Of a stretch of DNA of 22,067 nt, positions 15,059 through 21,845 are shown piece by piece. Made by a program: the position numbers and the translations under genes. Within the stretch, counting starts at the first letter, position 1; the number at the start of each line of letters is the position of its first letter. Origin of the DNA: DATELY01 sp035276085 (GTDB taxonomy: Bacteria > Pseudomonadota > Gammaproteobacteria > Steroidobacterales > Steroidobacteraceae); the NCBI GenBank assembly GCA_035276085.1, contig DATELY010000099.1, forward strand, positions 1 through 22,067, written 5' to 3'. Below the pieces are notes generated by a model that saw only the letters and a program-made list of their open reading frames with translations, was not told where the DNA came from and did no database searches.

Positions 15059-15613
15059 ATGAACAAGTCAATGCTTACAGGCGTGATCCTGGGTGTCGCT
15101 GTCGCGACGGCGGGCGGTGCATTCGCAGGCTATAAGCTGCTCGACCGCGGCCCCTCGTATGCGCAAGTACTCGACGTCAAGCCGATCATGGAAACCGTCA
15201 AGACGCCGCGCGAGGTCTGTCACGACGAAACCGTCACGCACACACGCGAGGCCAAGGATCAACACAAGATCGCCGGTACCGCGCTCGGTGCCGTGGTTGG
15301 CGGCGTGCTCGGCAATCAGATCGGCGGCGGTAGCGGCAAGACTGTCGCCACTGTCGCGGGTGCCGCGGCGGGTGGTTACGCCGGTAACCGTATTCAAAAC
15401 CGCATGCAGCAGGGCAACACCTACCAGACCACCGAGCGGCGCTGCGAGACGGTCTACGACTCGCATGAGAAGCAAGTCGGCTACAACGTGAAATATCGCC
15501 TGGACGATACGGAGAACACCGTGCAGATGGACCATCATCCCGGCGAGCGCATTCCGGTGAAGGATGGACAGCTCGTGCTGACGCCGCAGGCGGCTGCTGC
15601 CACCGAGTCCTGA
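15059..15613 (+). CDS. Glycine-zipper 2TM-domain envelope protein
   Basis: This 184-residue protein has an N-terminal hydrophobic segment (5-24, GVILGVAVATAGGAFAGY), either an uncleaved anchor or a signal. It carries a glycine-zipper 2TM domain at about 71-110 (GTALGAVVGGVLGNQIGGG and VAGAAAGGYAGNRI). The C-terminal part, RRCETVYDSHEKQVGYNVKYRLDD followed by GERIPVKDG, is typical of the 17-kDa-antigen-like envelope family. There is no lipobox cysteine. Such proteins sit in the cell envelope and are often linked to stress, but have no defined activity. A strong hairpin follows at 15662-15700. Confidence 0.85.
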   Translation: MNKSMLTGVILGVAVATAGGAFAGYKLLDRGPSYAQVLDVKPIMETVKTPREVCHDETVTHTREAKDQHKIAGTALGAVVGGVLGNQIGGGSGKTVATVAGAAAGGYAGNRIQNRMQQGNTYQTTERRCETVYDSHEKQVGYNVKYRLDDTENTVQMDHHPGERIPVKDGQLVLTPQAAAATES

Positions 15614-15661
15614 TCTCCCGGCAAATCCGCAGCCCGATCGCCGTCTCCCGCAGCGATCCAC

Positions 15662-15700
15662 CGATGGTGCCGCGAGCGTTTGCAACTCGCGGCGCCATCG
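15662..15700. terminator. Strong hairpin, probable terminator
   Basis: A 15-bp stem (cgatggtgccgcgag at 15662-15676 against ctcgcggcgccatcg at 15686-15700) has one mismatch and a 9-base loop. It lies 49 bp after the glycine-zipper gene. No T-tract follows, so it is not a classical intrinsic terminator; it could also stabilise the mRNA 3' end. Confidence 0.5.
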
Positions 15701-15745
15701 CGTAATAGACCTCCTGTGGTCGATTCGCACAGGATGGTTCCCATC

Positions 15746-15943
15746 GTGGACGTCAAAGCGCCCCTCCGTCGTTCCCGCTCCAACCGCCTACTCGCCGGTG
15801 TCGTCGCCGGTCTCGCCAACTACGTCGGCATGGATGCGACGCTCGCGCGGGTGATCTATGTCATCGGCTCCATCCTCTCGGCTGCGTTTCCCGGCGTGCT
15901 CGTCTATCTGATCCTCTGGGTGCTCATTCCGGAAGAAGACTGA
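15746..15943 (+). CDS. PspC-domain small membrane protein
   Basis: This protein of about 65 residues is almost entirely a PspC domain: RRSRSNRLLAGVVAGLANYVGMDATLARVIYV followed by a hydrophobic helix (about 36-60, GSILSAAFPGVLVYLILWVLIP). In the phage-shock system PspC is an inner-membrane sensor, but stand-alone PspC-domain proteins are common and no pspA or pspB is nearby. The GTG at 15746 has AGGATGG 8 bases upstream and gives the usual short N-terminus; an ATG at 15734 is the alternative. It ends 13 bp before modE and may be co-transcribed with it. Confidence 0.85.
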   Translation: MDVKAPLRRSRSNRLLAGVVAGLANYVGMDATLARVIYVIGSILSAAFPGVLVYLILWVLIPEED

Positions 15944-15956
15944 GCGTTCACCGGCC

Positions 15957-16766
15957 ATGCCGAAACACTCGCTGCGGATCAGCGGCTCGCCGAACGTCGA
16001 GATCGCCACCGGCAAGCCCGCCAGCAAGCGCTGGATGGACCTGCTGCAGAGTATCGGCACGACGCGTTCGATTGCGGCTGCCGCGAAGGCCGTGGGACTG
16101 AGCTACAAGGCCGCATGGGATGCGATCGATGCGATGAACAACCTGTCGGAGAAGCCGCTGGTGGAGAGAACCAAGGGCGGCAAGGGCGGTGGCGGCACGA
16201 TCCTCACCGAGCGCGGACGTCAGATCGTGGCCACGTATCAAACCCTGCAGCAGGAGAACGAGCGCTTCGTCGCCACACTGAATGCACGCATCAAACATGC
16301 GGATCGCGATCTGAAGGTTATCGAGCGGATGACCTTGCGGACGAGCGCACGCAATCACTTCTCCGGCAAGATTCGTCGCCTCAAGAAAGGCGCGGTGAAT
16401 GACGAACTGGAGCTGGCACTGAGCGGTGGCGAATCCGTGATCGCCATCGTGACGCACGAAAGCGTCGAGCAGCTCGGGCTCGAAGTGGGTGTCGAAGCGA
16501 TCGCGCTCATCAAAGCATCGTCGGTCATGGTCGCCGTGGGCGAGGCCAGCCAGATTCTCCTCTCGGCCCGCAATCAACTGACGGGTGTGATCAAACGGCT
16601 CGTGAAGGGAGCGGTGAACACGGAAGTCGTCATCGAGCTCAAAGGTGGCAATTCGGTTGCTGCCATCATCACCAATGCTTCGGCGGCGAAGCTCAAGCTG
16701 GCCGAAGGCAAGGCCGCAACGGCGATCTTCAAGGCGTCGAGCGTGATCGTGGGCGTCACCGCGTAA
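15957..16766 (+). CDS. modE: Molybdate-responsive regulator ModE
   Basis: This 269-residue protein has an N-terminal LysR-like winged helix (about 20-110: SIAAAAKAVGLSYKAAWDAIDAMNN, wing GGKGGGGTILTERG) and two tandem MOP molybdate-binding domains (129-195 and 202-268). Each MOP domain starts SARN and contains KGAVN, and each ends in KASSV(I/M)V. This is the full-length, molybdate-sensing ModE architecture, which represses modABC when molybdate is bound. It converges on modCBA, with a palindromic repeat between, and a matching operator lies upstream of modA at 19022-19047. The ribosome site before ATG 15957 is weak. Confidence 0.95.
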   Translation: MPKHSLRISGSPNVEIATGKPASKRWMDLLQSIGTTRSIAAAAKAVGLSYKAAWDAIDAMNNLSEKPLVERTKGGKGGGGTILTERGRQIVATYQTLQQENERFVATLNARIKHADRDLKVIERMTLRTSARNHFSGKIRRLKKGAVNDELELALSGGESVIAIVTHESVEQLGLEVGVEAIALIKASSVMVAVGEASQILLSARNQLTGVIKRLVKGAVNTEVVIELKGGNSVAAIITNASAAKLKLAEGKAATAIFKASSVIVGVTA

Positions 16767-16770
16767 CTGT

Positions 16771-16879
16771 CCCCTCCCTTGCGAAGCGGGGGAGGGTTAG
16801 GGTGGGGGTGCTGAGTATTCGGTGCAGCTTGTAAGAGCCCCCATCCTGTCCTTCCCCCGCTGCGCAGGGGAAGGGACGC
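16771..16879. repeat. Family A palindromic repeat, paired arms
   Basis: The left arm (16771-16812, cccctcccttgcgaagcggg then ggagggttagggtgggggtgct) is the imperfect reverse complement of the right arm (16836-16879), with a 23-bp spacer. Long stem formation is expected in RNA or single-stranded DNA. It fills the space between the convergent modE and modC genes. Confidence 0.8.
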
Positions 16880-16893
16880 GAATTCCAGCATCG

Positions 16894-17526
16894 TCACAAC
16901 TTTCCCACACTCATCTCCAGCACCCGATCCGACAAGTAGTCCACTTCCGCCTGCGAGTGGCTGACGTAGATCATCGGCACGCGTGTCTCGTCCTTCACGC
17001 GTTTCAGGAACGGCAGGATCTGCTGCTTGAGTCGTTCGTCGAGCGACGCCAGCGGCTCATCGAGCAACAACAGGCGCGGCGAGTACAGCAATGCTCTGCC
17101 CAACGCGACGCGCTGGCGTTCGCCGCCGGAAAGCTCCGCCGGACGCCGGCGTACGAGTGACTCGATCTCCAGCAGCTCGAGCACGCTTTGCAGGTCGAAG
17201 CGACGCAGCTGGGGTTCGAGCAGACGCCAGCCATAGAGCAGGTTCTCGCGCACCGTGAGGTGGGGAAACAGCAGTCCATCCTGAAAGACGAGACCGAAGT
17301 GCCGCTTCCAGGCGGGCACGAAGAGGCTCGCGGCCGCGTCCACGAGGGTCGTGCCATCGAAGCGGAGCATTCCTCTCGTCGGTGTGAGTAGCCCTGCAAG
17401 CAGCGCGAGCAGCGTGCTCTTGCCGCAGCCGGACGGACCGCAAATGCCGGTCACGCCGCGGTCGATCGCCGCATTGGCAGTCAACGTGAAGTCCGCACGT
17501 TCGAACGTGACGTCAATGTCAAGCAC
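16894..17526 (-). CDS. modC: Molybdate ABC transporter ATPase ModC, short form
   Basis: This ABC ATPase has about 210 residues: Walker A GPSGCGKST (30-38), Q loop VFQDGLLFPHLT, signature LSGGERQRVALGRALL, Walker B LLLLDEPLASLD and switch histidine YVSHSQ. It powers molybdate import with ModB. The GTG at 17526 overlaps the end of modB by 8 bases and has GGAGG upstream. The protein stops just after the ATPase core (VLEMSVGKL), so it lacks the C-terminal MOP domain of the Escherichia coli enzyme (about 350 residues). The family A repeat begins 14 bp beyond the stop, so loss of the C-terminus by repeat insertion is possible, although short ModC proteins also occur naturally. Confidence 0.9.
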   Translation of the reverse strand: MLDIDVTFERADFTLTANAAIDRGVTGICGPSGCGKSTLLALLAGLLTPTRGMLRFDGTTLVDAAASLFVPAWKRHFGLVFQDGLLFPHLTVRENLLYGWRLLEPQLRRFDLQSVLELLEIESLVRRRPAELSGGERQRVALGRALLYSPRLLLLDEPLASLDERLKQQILPFLKRVKDETRVPMIYVSHSQAEVDYLSDRVLEMSVGKL

Positions 17527-18226
17527 GCTGGCCGCCGCCTCCAAGACCCAGCTGCTGCTCTGCACGCGCGGAGATCGCGTGACTTGCCAATAGCGCAGCC
17601 AGAGCCAGCGCAATCGACAGCGTCGACAAGCGCAGCGCCGCGGCCTCGCCATCGGGTGCGTGCGTCACGCTGTAAATGGCGAGCGGCAACGTGCGCGTCT
17701 CGCCCGGAATGTTGCCCACGAACGCCATCGTCGCGCCGAACTCTCCCAGGCTGCGGGAGAAGCACAACATGCTGCCGACGACGATACCGGGTAGAGCAAG
17801 AGGCAACGTAATCGTGAGAAAGGCCCGTGCCGGAGTCGAGCCCAACGTGGTTGCTGCGTGTTCGAAACGCACATCGATCATGCGCAATGCAATGCGCACC
17901 GGCTGCACCATGAGCGGAAACGCCATGACCGCGGATGCGAGCACGGCGCCTTTCCAATTGAACGCGAGCACGAAATTGAAGTGCGCAAGCAACCAGGCGC
18001 CGATCCATCCCTGGGTACCGAACAGCAGCAACAGTAAGTAACCCGGCACGACGGGCGGCAGCACCATCGGCAGCTGCACGAACGCTTCGAGCAGGAACTT
18101 GCCGCGAAAGACGCGACGCGCGAGTAGCCACGCCACACCGATCCCCGCAGGCAGGCTCAGCAGCGTCGAGCACAAAGCGACCTTCGTCGAGAGCCAGACC
18201 GCATCCCACTCGGCGCTCGTGAGCAT
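17519..18226 (-). CDS. modB: Molybdate ABC transporter permease ModB
   Basis: This 235-residue inner-membrane permease has about five to six helices. Conserved segments are WLSTKVALCSTLLSLPAGIGVAWLLARR near the start, QLPMVLPPVVPGYLLL, and the ATPase-contact EAA loop (ATTLGSTPARAFLTITLPLALPGI) followed by SRSLGEFGATMAFVGNIPGETRTLPLAIYS, all typical of ModB. It forms the membrane channel for molybdate. The ATG at 18226 shares a base with the modA stop (TGATG), and its end overlaps modC, so modABC is translationally coupled. The longer frame up to 18445 is an extension into modA and was dropped. Confidence 0.95.
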   Translation of the reverse strand: MLTSAEWDAVWLSTKVALCSTLLSLPAGIGVAWLLARRVFRGKFLLEAFVQLPMVLPPVVPGYLLLLLFGTQGWIGAWLLAHFNFVLAFNWKGAVLASAVMAFPLMVQPVRIALRMIDVRFEHAATTLGSTPARAFLTITLPLALPGIVVGSMLCFSRSLGEFGATMAFVGNIPGETRTLPLAIYSVTHAPDGEAAALRLSTLSIALALAALLASHAISARAEQQLGLGGGGQRA

Positions 18227-18996
18227 CACGGCGACAACAGCACGAAACCGTAGCGTTTGAAGACGGCTGCAGCCTCGGGCGCGGACTTCAGATAATCGAG
18301 CAAGGCCTGCGCATCCGGGCGGGCGTTCTTGATCAGCGCAAAGGGATAGACGATGGGCTTGTGCGTGTTCGCGGGGAAGCGGCCCAGCACTTCCACTTTG
18401 GCGCTGATCGCCGCGTCCGTTGCATACACGATGCCGAGCGCACATTCGGCGCGTTCGACGAAGGCGAGGGCGGTGCGAACGTCATCCGTGCCGACGACGC
18501 GTCCGGCAAGCGATGGCCACCAGCCGAGCGATTCCAGGCTCTCCTTGGCGTAGATCCCGACAGGTACCACGCCTGGCTCTCCCGTGCAGAGCTTGCCTTT
18601 GAACGCGTTCGCGATGTCGAAGTCGCGCGTGAACTGCACCTCGATGCGCCGCCCCCTGGGCGCAATGAGCACCAGCTCGTTGCCGAGCAGATCGGTGCGC
18701 GAGCTGCTGACGATCCTGCGGCGCTCGTCGAGATAGTTCATCCATGACGAGTCCGCCGAGGCGAACAGATCGGCCGGGGCGCCCGCCTCGATCTGCTTCG
18801 CCAAAGTCGACGAGGCGGCGTACGTGAGCGTGGGAGCGGCATGTGCGGATTGTTGCCATTGCGCGCCGATGTCATTCAGCGCATTCGTCAGGCTGGCCGC
18901 CGCGAAGACGCGCACCGGTTCGTCCGCCCATGCAGAGGGAGAAAGACAGGCAATCGCGCTCGCGATCAGGAGCAGGAAACGGGTGAGTGTGCGCAT
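18226..18996 (-). CDS. modA: Molybdate-binding periplasmic protein ModA
   Basis: This 256-residue periplasmic protein has a signal peptide (1-24, SPSAWA-DE). The mature start VRVFAAASLTNALNDIG, ASSTLAKQIEAGAPADLFASADSSWMNYL, the LVLIAP strand and the GIVYATDAAIS segment are diagnostic of ModA. The serines in AAAS and ASST are the oxyanion ligands in the family. It captures molybdate (and tungstate) for ModBC. It is the first gene of modABC; the ModE-type operator lies 26 bp upstream, so it should be repressed when molybdate is plentiful. Confidence 0.95.
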   Translation of the reverse strand: MRTLTRFLLLIASAIACLSPSAWADEPVRVFAAASLTNALNDIGAQWQQSAHAAPTLTYAASSTLAKQIEAGAPADLFASADSSWMNYLDERRRIVSSSRTDLLGNELVLIAPRGRRIEVQFTRDFDIANAFKGKLCTGEPGVVPVGIYAKESLESLGWWPSLAGRVVGTDDVRTALAFVERAECALGIVYATDAAISAKVEVLGRFPANTHKPIVYPFALIKNARPDAQALLDYLKSAPEAAAVFKRYGFVLLSP

Positions 18997-19001
18997 TGGC
19001 G

Positions 19002-19031
19002 TTGCAATCCAGGTTGGAAAATCGATATATA
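19002..19031 (+). promoter_or_regulatory. Candidate porin promoter overlapping the ModE operator
   Basis: TTGCAA (19002-19007) and TATATA (19026-19031) are separated by 18 bases, a plausible sigma-70 -35/-10 pair pointing at the porin gene. The -10 lies inside the left half of the operator, so ModE binding would block it. On the other strand a TTGACA (complement of 19055-19060) could be the modA -35, but no good -10 follows at the right spacing. Confidence 0.45.
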
Positions 19032-19047
19032 GCGTTCTACATATCGA
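19022..19047. promoter_or_regulatory. ModE-type operator (molybdate box) between modA and porin
   Basis: The sequence tcgatatata-gcgttc-tacatatcga is an inverted repeat with 9 of 10 arm positions paired and a 6-base spacer. It matches the known ModE site layout (CG-x-TATATA, six bases, TATATA-x-CG type) of Escherichia coli modA. A full-length modE lies in the same region, which supports the assignment. The site is placed to control modA leftward and the porin rightward. Confidence 0.8.
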
Positions 19048-19077
19048 AACACATTGTCAATTCATCCGGGAGAATCG

Positions 19078-20361
19078 ATGCGCTATGGACTCATGGTTGC
19101 CGCTCTGGCCGGCTCGCTTTACGCCTTGTCCGCTCACGCCAAGGACGATCTGCTGGAAACGCTGGCCCAGAAGGGCGTGCTGACGCCGGAGGAGTATCAG
19201 AAGCTGAAGGAGCAGCGCAAAAGCGAGCTGACGTTCAGCGCCGAGGAAGGGCTGCGCATCAGCTCGGCGGACGGCAACAACTCCGTGCAGGTGGGCACGT
19301 TGCAGCAACTCGATTTCGCCGACTATGACGAGGACGGTACGGAGCTCGCCAATGGCAGCGAGCTGCGGCGTTCGCGGCTCGCGGTGTCAGGCGTCTTTCT
19401 GAAGGACTGGCAGTATCGCGTCGAGTACGAATTCGCCGGCGCCACCAGCGTCACGGATGCCTACGTCGCCTACACCGCACTGAAGCCGCTCACGATCACC
19501 GTCGGTCAGTTCAAGCAACCCTTCGGCATGGAAGCGCTCGCGTCCGACAAGAACGTCACCTTCATGGAGCGCGGACTGCCGTTCGGGTTCATCACGACGC
19601 GTGCACCCGGCGCGATGGTCGGCACGTCCGGTGCGAACTGGTCCGCGAACGGCGGCGTCTTTGGCGAGCCGATCGGCAACGCGCAGGCGGGTGACGAAGG
19701 TTACGGTGCGGTGGCGCGAGTCACCTATGCACCCTGGCTCGAGTCGAATCGAGTCGTACACCTGGGTCTCGCGGGTACGTGGCGCAAGCCAACCGACGAG
19801 AACAGCACCAACACCACGGGCCCCAAGTTCGAAACGGTGCGCTTCCGCAGCAAGCCCGAATCCAACATTCTTGCGCAACGCTTCGTGGATACGGGCGAGA
19901 TCAGGGACGTCGATCGATATTGCCTCGAAGGTTTCGAGGTGGCGGGTCAGCTCGGCGCGGCCTCGCTGCAGGCGGAATATCACTGGGTGCAGGTCGAGCG
20001 CGACAATGCTGCCACGCTCGATTTCTCCGGCTGGTACGCACAGGCGGCTTATACCCTGACGGGCGAAGCGCGCCCCTATCGTGCAGACCGTGGATTCTTC
20101 GACGGCATTCGTCCTGCGCGTCCATTCGGCAAGGACGGCTGGGGGGCGTTCGAGGTTGCCGTCCGCGTGAGCGAGCTCGATCTGACCGATCGCGACATCC
20201 TCGGCGGCCGCGAGCGCAATGCCGCCCTGGCATTCAACTGGTATCTCAGCCCGATACTGAAGGTGAGCGCGAACGTCGTGAAGGTGCTGAGCATCGATGG
20301 CGGCGCGTTCGATGGCGAAGAGCCCACGGCCCTGCAACTGCGCCTGCAGCTCGCGTTGTGA
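19078..20361 (+). CDS. OprP/OprO-family outer-membrane porin
   Basis: This 427-residue protein has a signal peptide (1-22, SLYALSAHA-KD) and a short N-terminal helical segment with LLETLAQKGVLTPEEYQKLKEQ, typical of phosphate-selective-porin-like proteins. A beta-barrel follows: RRSRLAVSGVFLKDWQYRVEYEF, TVGQFKQPFGME and a WGAFEVAVRVSELDL strand, ending in a C-terminal strand with the ...LQLRLQLAL pattern. Such porins form anion-preferring trimers; OprP takes phosphate. The ATG at 19078 is preceded by GGGAG at 5 bases. It is divergent from modA and shares its ModE operator, so a role in bringing molybdate (an oxyanion) across the outer membrane is a reasonable inference, not a demonstrated fact. 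Confidence 0.88.
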   Translation: MRYGLMVAALAGSLYALSAHAKDDLLETLAQKGVLTPEEYQKLKEQRKSELTFSAEEGLRISSADGNNSVQVGTLQQLDFADYDEDGTELANGSELRRSRLAVSGVFLKDWQYRVEYEFAGATSVTDAYVAYTALKPLTITVGQFKQPFGMEALASDKNVTFMERGLPFGFITTRAPGAMVGTSGANWSANGGVFGEPIGNAQAGDEGYGAVARVTYAPWLESNRVVHLGLAGTWRKPTDENSTNTTGPKFETVRFRSKPESNILAQRFVDTGEIRDVDRYCLEGFEVAGQLGAASLQAEYHWVQVERDNAATLDFSGWYAQAAYTLTGEARPYRADRGFFDGIRPARPFGKDGWGAFEVAVRVSELDLTDRDILGGRERNAALAFNWYLSPILKVSANVVKVLSIDGGAFDGEEPTALQLRLQLAL

Positions 20362-20364
20362 CGC

Positions 20365-20577
20365 TCAGTCGAGCCGTGAGACGAATCGATACACCGCAAT
20401 GAGCACGCCAAAGCCGACATAGAGGCCGACGAGTGCCACGAGCATCAGCAGTGCGATCTGCACGGTCACTACGTGCCACACCAACAACAGGAAGATCAAG
20501 ATGGCTAAGCCCGTGAAGGACAGCGCAACCGCAGCGAGCCTCTTCAATCTGGCAGCGTCTTGCATGGTGGCACCCAT
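20365..20577 (-). CDS. Small two-helix membrane protein, unknown function
   Basis: This protein of about 70 residues has a short positively charged N-terminus (MQDAARLKRL) and two hydrophobic helices (ALSFTGLAILIFLLLVWHVV and ALLMLVALVGLYVGFGVLIA), ending YRFVSRLD. I do not recognise a family. The start is uncertain: ATGs at 20577 and 20565 and a TTG at 20607 are in frame and none has a strong ribosome site. It ends 3 bp from the end of the porin gene on the other strand, the only convergent junction in the window without a repeat. Confidence 0.6.
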   Translation of the reverse strand: MGATMQDAARLKRLAAVALSFTGLAILIFLLLVWHVVTVQIALLMLVALVGLYVGFGVLIAVYRFVSRLD

Positions 20578-20689
20578 GTGATCAGCAGCGGGCTGGGCTG
20601 CCGACAAGGTACGCCGTTCGGGAGGAGTTGTCGTTCGTTCCGTTCAGGCCGAGCCACACGAAGGGATAAGAGCTGAAAGCATCGGAGCC

Positions 20690-20750
20690 CTTCGACTTCG
20701 CTCAGGGCGAACGGAAGGTGCTTATCCGTTCGGGCTGAGCATAGTCGAAG
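20690..20750. repeat. Dispersed palindromic repeat with partial copies (family B)
   Basis: The left arm (20690-20715, cttcgacttcgctcagggcg then aacgga) pairs with the right arm (20725-20750) at 22 of 26 positions across a 9-bp spacer. Similar CTTCGACT...GGGCGAACGG palindromes are common dispersed repeats in proteobacterial genomes. A degenerate half copy precedes it (about 20638-20664, ccgttcaggccgagc) and another half copy follows (about 20778-20790, agggcgaacgga). It occupies most of the 217-bp gap between the small membrane protein and the transglycosylase-like gene. Confidence 0.75.
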
Positions 20751-20794
20751 CCTTCTTGAATTCGCCTATAGAACCAGGGCGAACGGAACGAAGC

Positions 20795-21670
20795 TCAACC
20801 GTCGGCCGCGCTCAAGCGGGCAAACACCCGTTGCATCGCCTGCACTCGCGCCACATACGCGCCTGCCCCGTGATCGCCGCAGCGGTGTCCTGAGGTAAAG
20901 CGGAAGCCGTGCCGTGCGTAGCCGGCTCCAGCACCGGCGCCGCACAGATGGATGACCGCGGCGAGTCGTTGCTGCTGCACGAGTGTCGAGCGCTGCACGC
21001 CACGTTCCCCGAGAATGGTGCGGATGTTCCGATCGAGGTACGCCGACGTCATCTCTACGGCATGCGAAGGAATCGTGCGCGTGTACAGGCTGTTGAACCA
21101 GCAGGAGTGCCAGTCGTTCCATGGGCCGTCCGAGACGACGCGATGCCGGTGGATGCAGTAGCGGCGTGCCTGATCGAAGGTGCCATTCGTGATCTGGTAC
21201 ATGCCGACCGCACTGGATGCCGGCCGGTAGATCTCGAACGGATCCGCCCCCCAGTTCCAGCGCCAATAGGTGCGCACGATGGGATTGCCGGAGGCTTCGA
21301 CCTGCGCGAGCGCCGCGAGGAATTCGGGCGTGACGATGTCGGTCGAGTGGCGACGGAAGATCGTCGCGTACGAATCCCAGGTGTCCGCCGGCGCTTTGTG
21401 CAGGACATCGCTCACCGGGAAGAATAATTCGGAGGGTTTACGCACGATCTGGTAGAGCCCGTTGGCCGCGAACCAGAGGATGCCGACACTGACGAATATC
21501 ACCGCGATCTGCGCCGTCGCCGGTGCATTGCGAAACACGCGCCTCATCTGCGAGCGCAGCTTCGCGCTCGGCCACAGACGTGGCAACCGCCAGCGTCGCC
21601 GGCCGCGCTTGCTGCTGCGTCTGCGAGTGTTGCGGGTCGATCGGGTTTTTGCGGTCGCTCTCCGTGGCAT
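20795..21670 (-). CDS. Membrane-anchored lytic-transglycosylase-like (SLT fold) protein
   Basis: This 291-residue protein has a very basic N-terminus (residues 1-46, with runs such as RRRSSKRGRRRWR) and one membrane helix (about 52-70, AQIAVIFVSVGILWFAANG). A periplasmic SLT-like domain follows, with the putative catalytic Glu125 in LAALAQVEASGNP and the family's AVGMYQIT motif (154-161). It probably cleaves peptidoglycan glycan strands. The inside-positive rule puts the basic tail in the cytoplasm. After about residue 215 the sequence (AAVIHLCGAGAGAGYARHGFR and onward) is consistent with the end of the same domain. It is monocistronic as far as can be seen. A 7-bp hairpin, ggcggat-tgt-atccgcc (21674-21690), lies 3 bp upstream of the start codon, where it would overlap the ribosome site. 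Confidence 0.8.
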   Translation of the reverse strand: MPRRATAKTRSTRNTRRRSSKRGRRRWRLPRLWPSAKLRSQMRRVFRNAPATAQIAVIFVSVGILWFAANGLYQIVRKPSELFFPVSDVLHKAPADTWDSYATIFRRHSTDIVTPEFLAALAQVEASGNPIVRTYWRWNWGADPFEIYRPASSAVGMYQITNGTFDQARRYCIHRHRVVSDGPWNDWHSCWFNSLYTRTIPSHAVEMTSAYLDRNIRTILGERGVQRSTLVQQQRLAAVIHLCGAGAGAGYARHGFRFTSGHRCGDHGAGAYVARVQAMQRVFARLSAADG

Positions 21671-21845
21671 GGCGGCGGATTGTATCCGCCATCGCCCGGC
21701 GGTACGGCATCACGATTCTGGCGACCGGCTGAGCGGTGCCGACGGTTCGATAGTGCGTTCACCCGGGTTCGTAGGCAGAATCGGCGCCACTGCGGCGCAA
21801 GCGCAAGCCGCAGATCATCAAACGAGCACGCCAGGAGAACGCCAC

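Noticed and set aside
15746..15943. Phage-shock-protein operon
   Set aside because: Only a stand-alone PspC domain is present, with no pspA, pspB or pspF around it.
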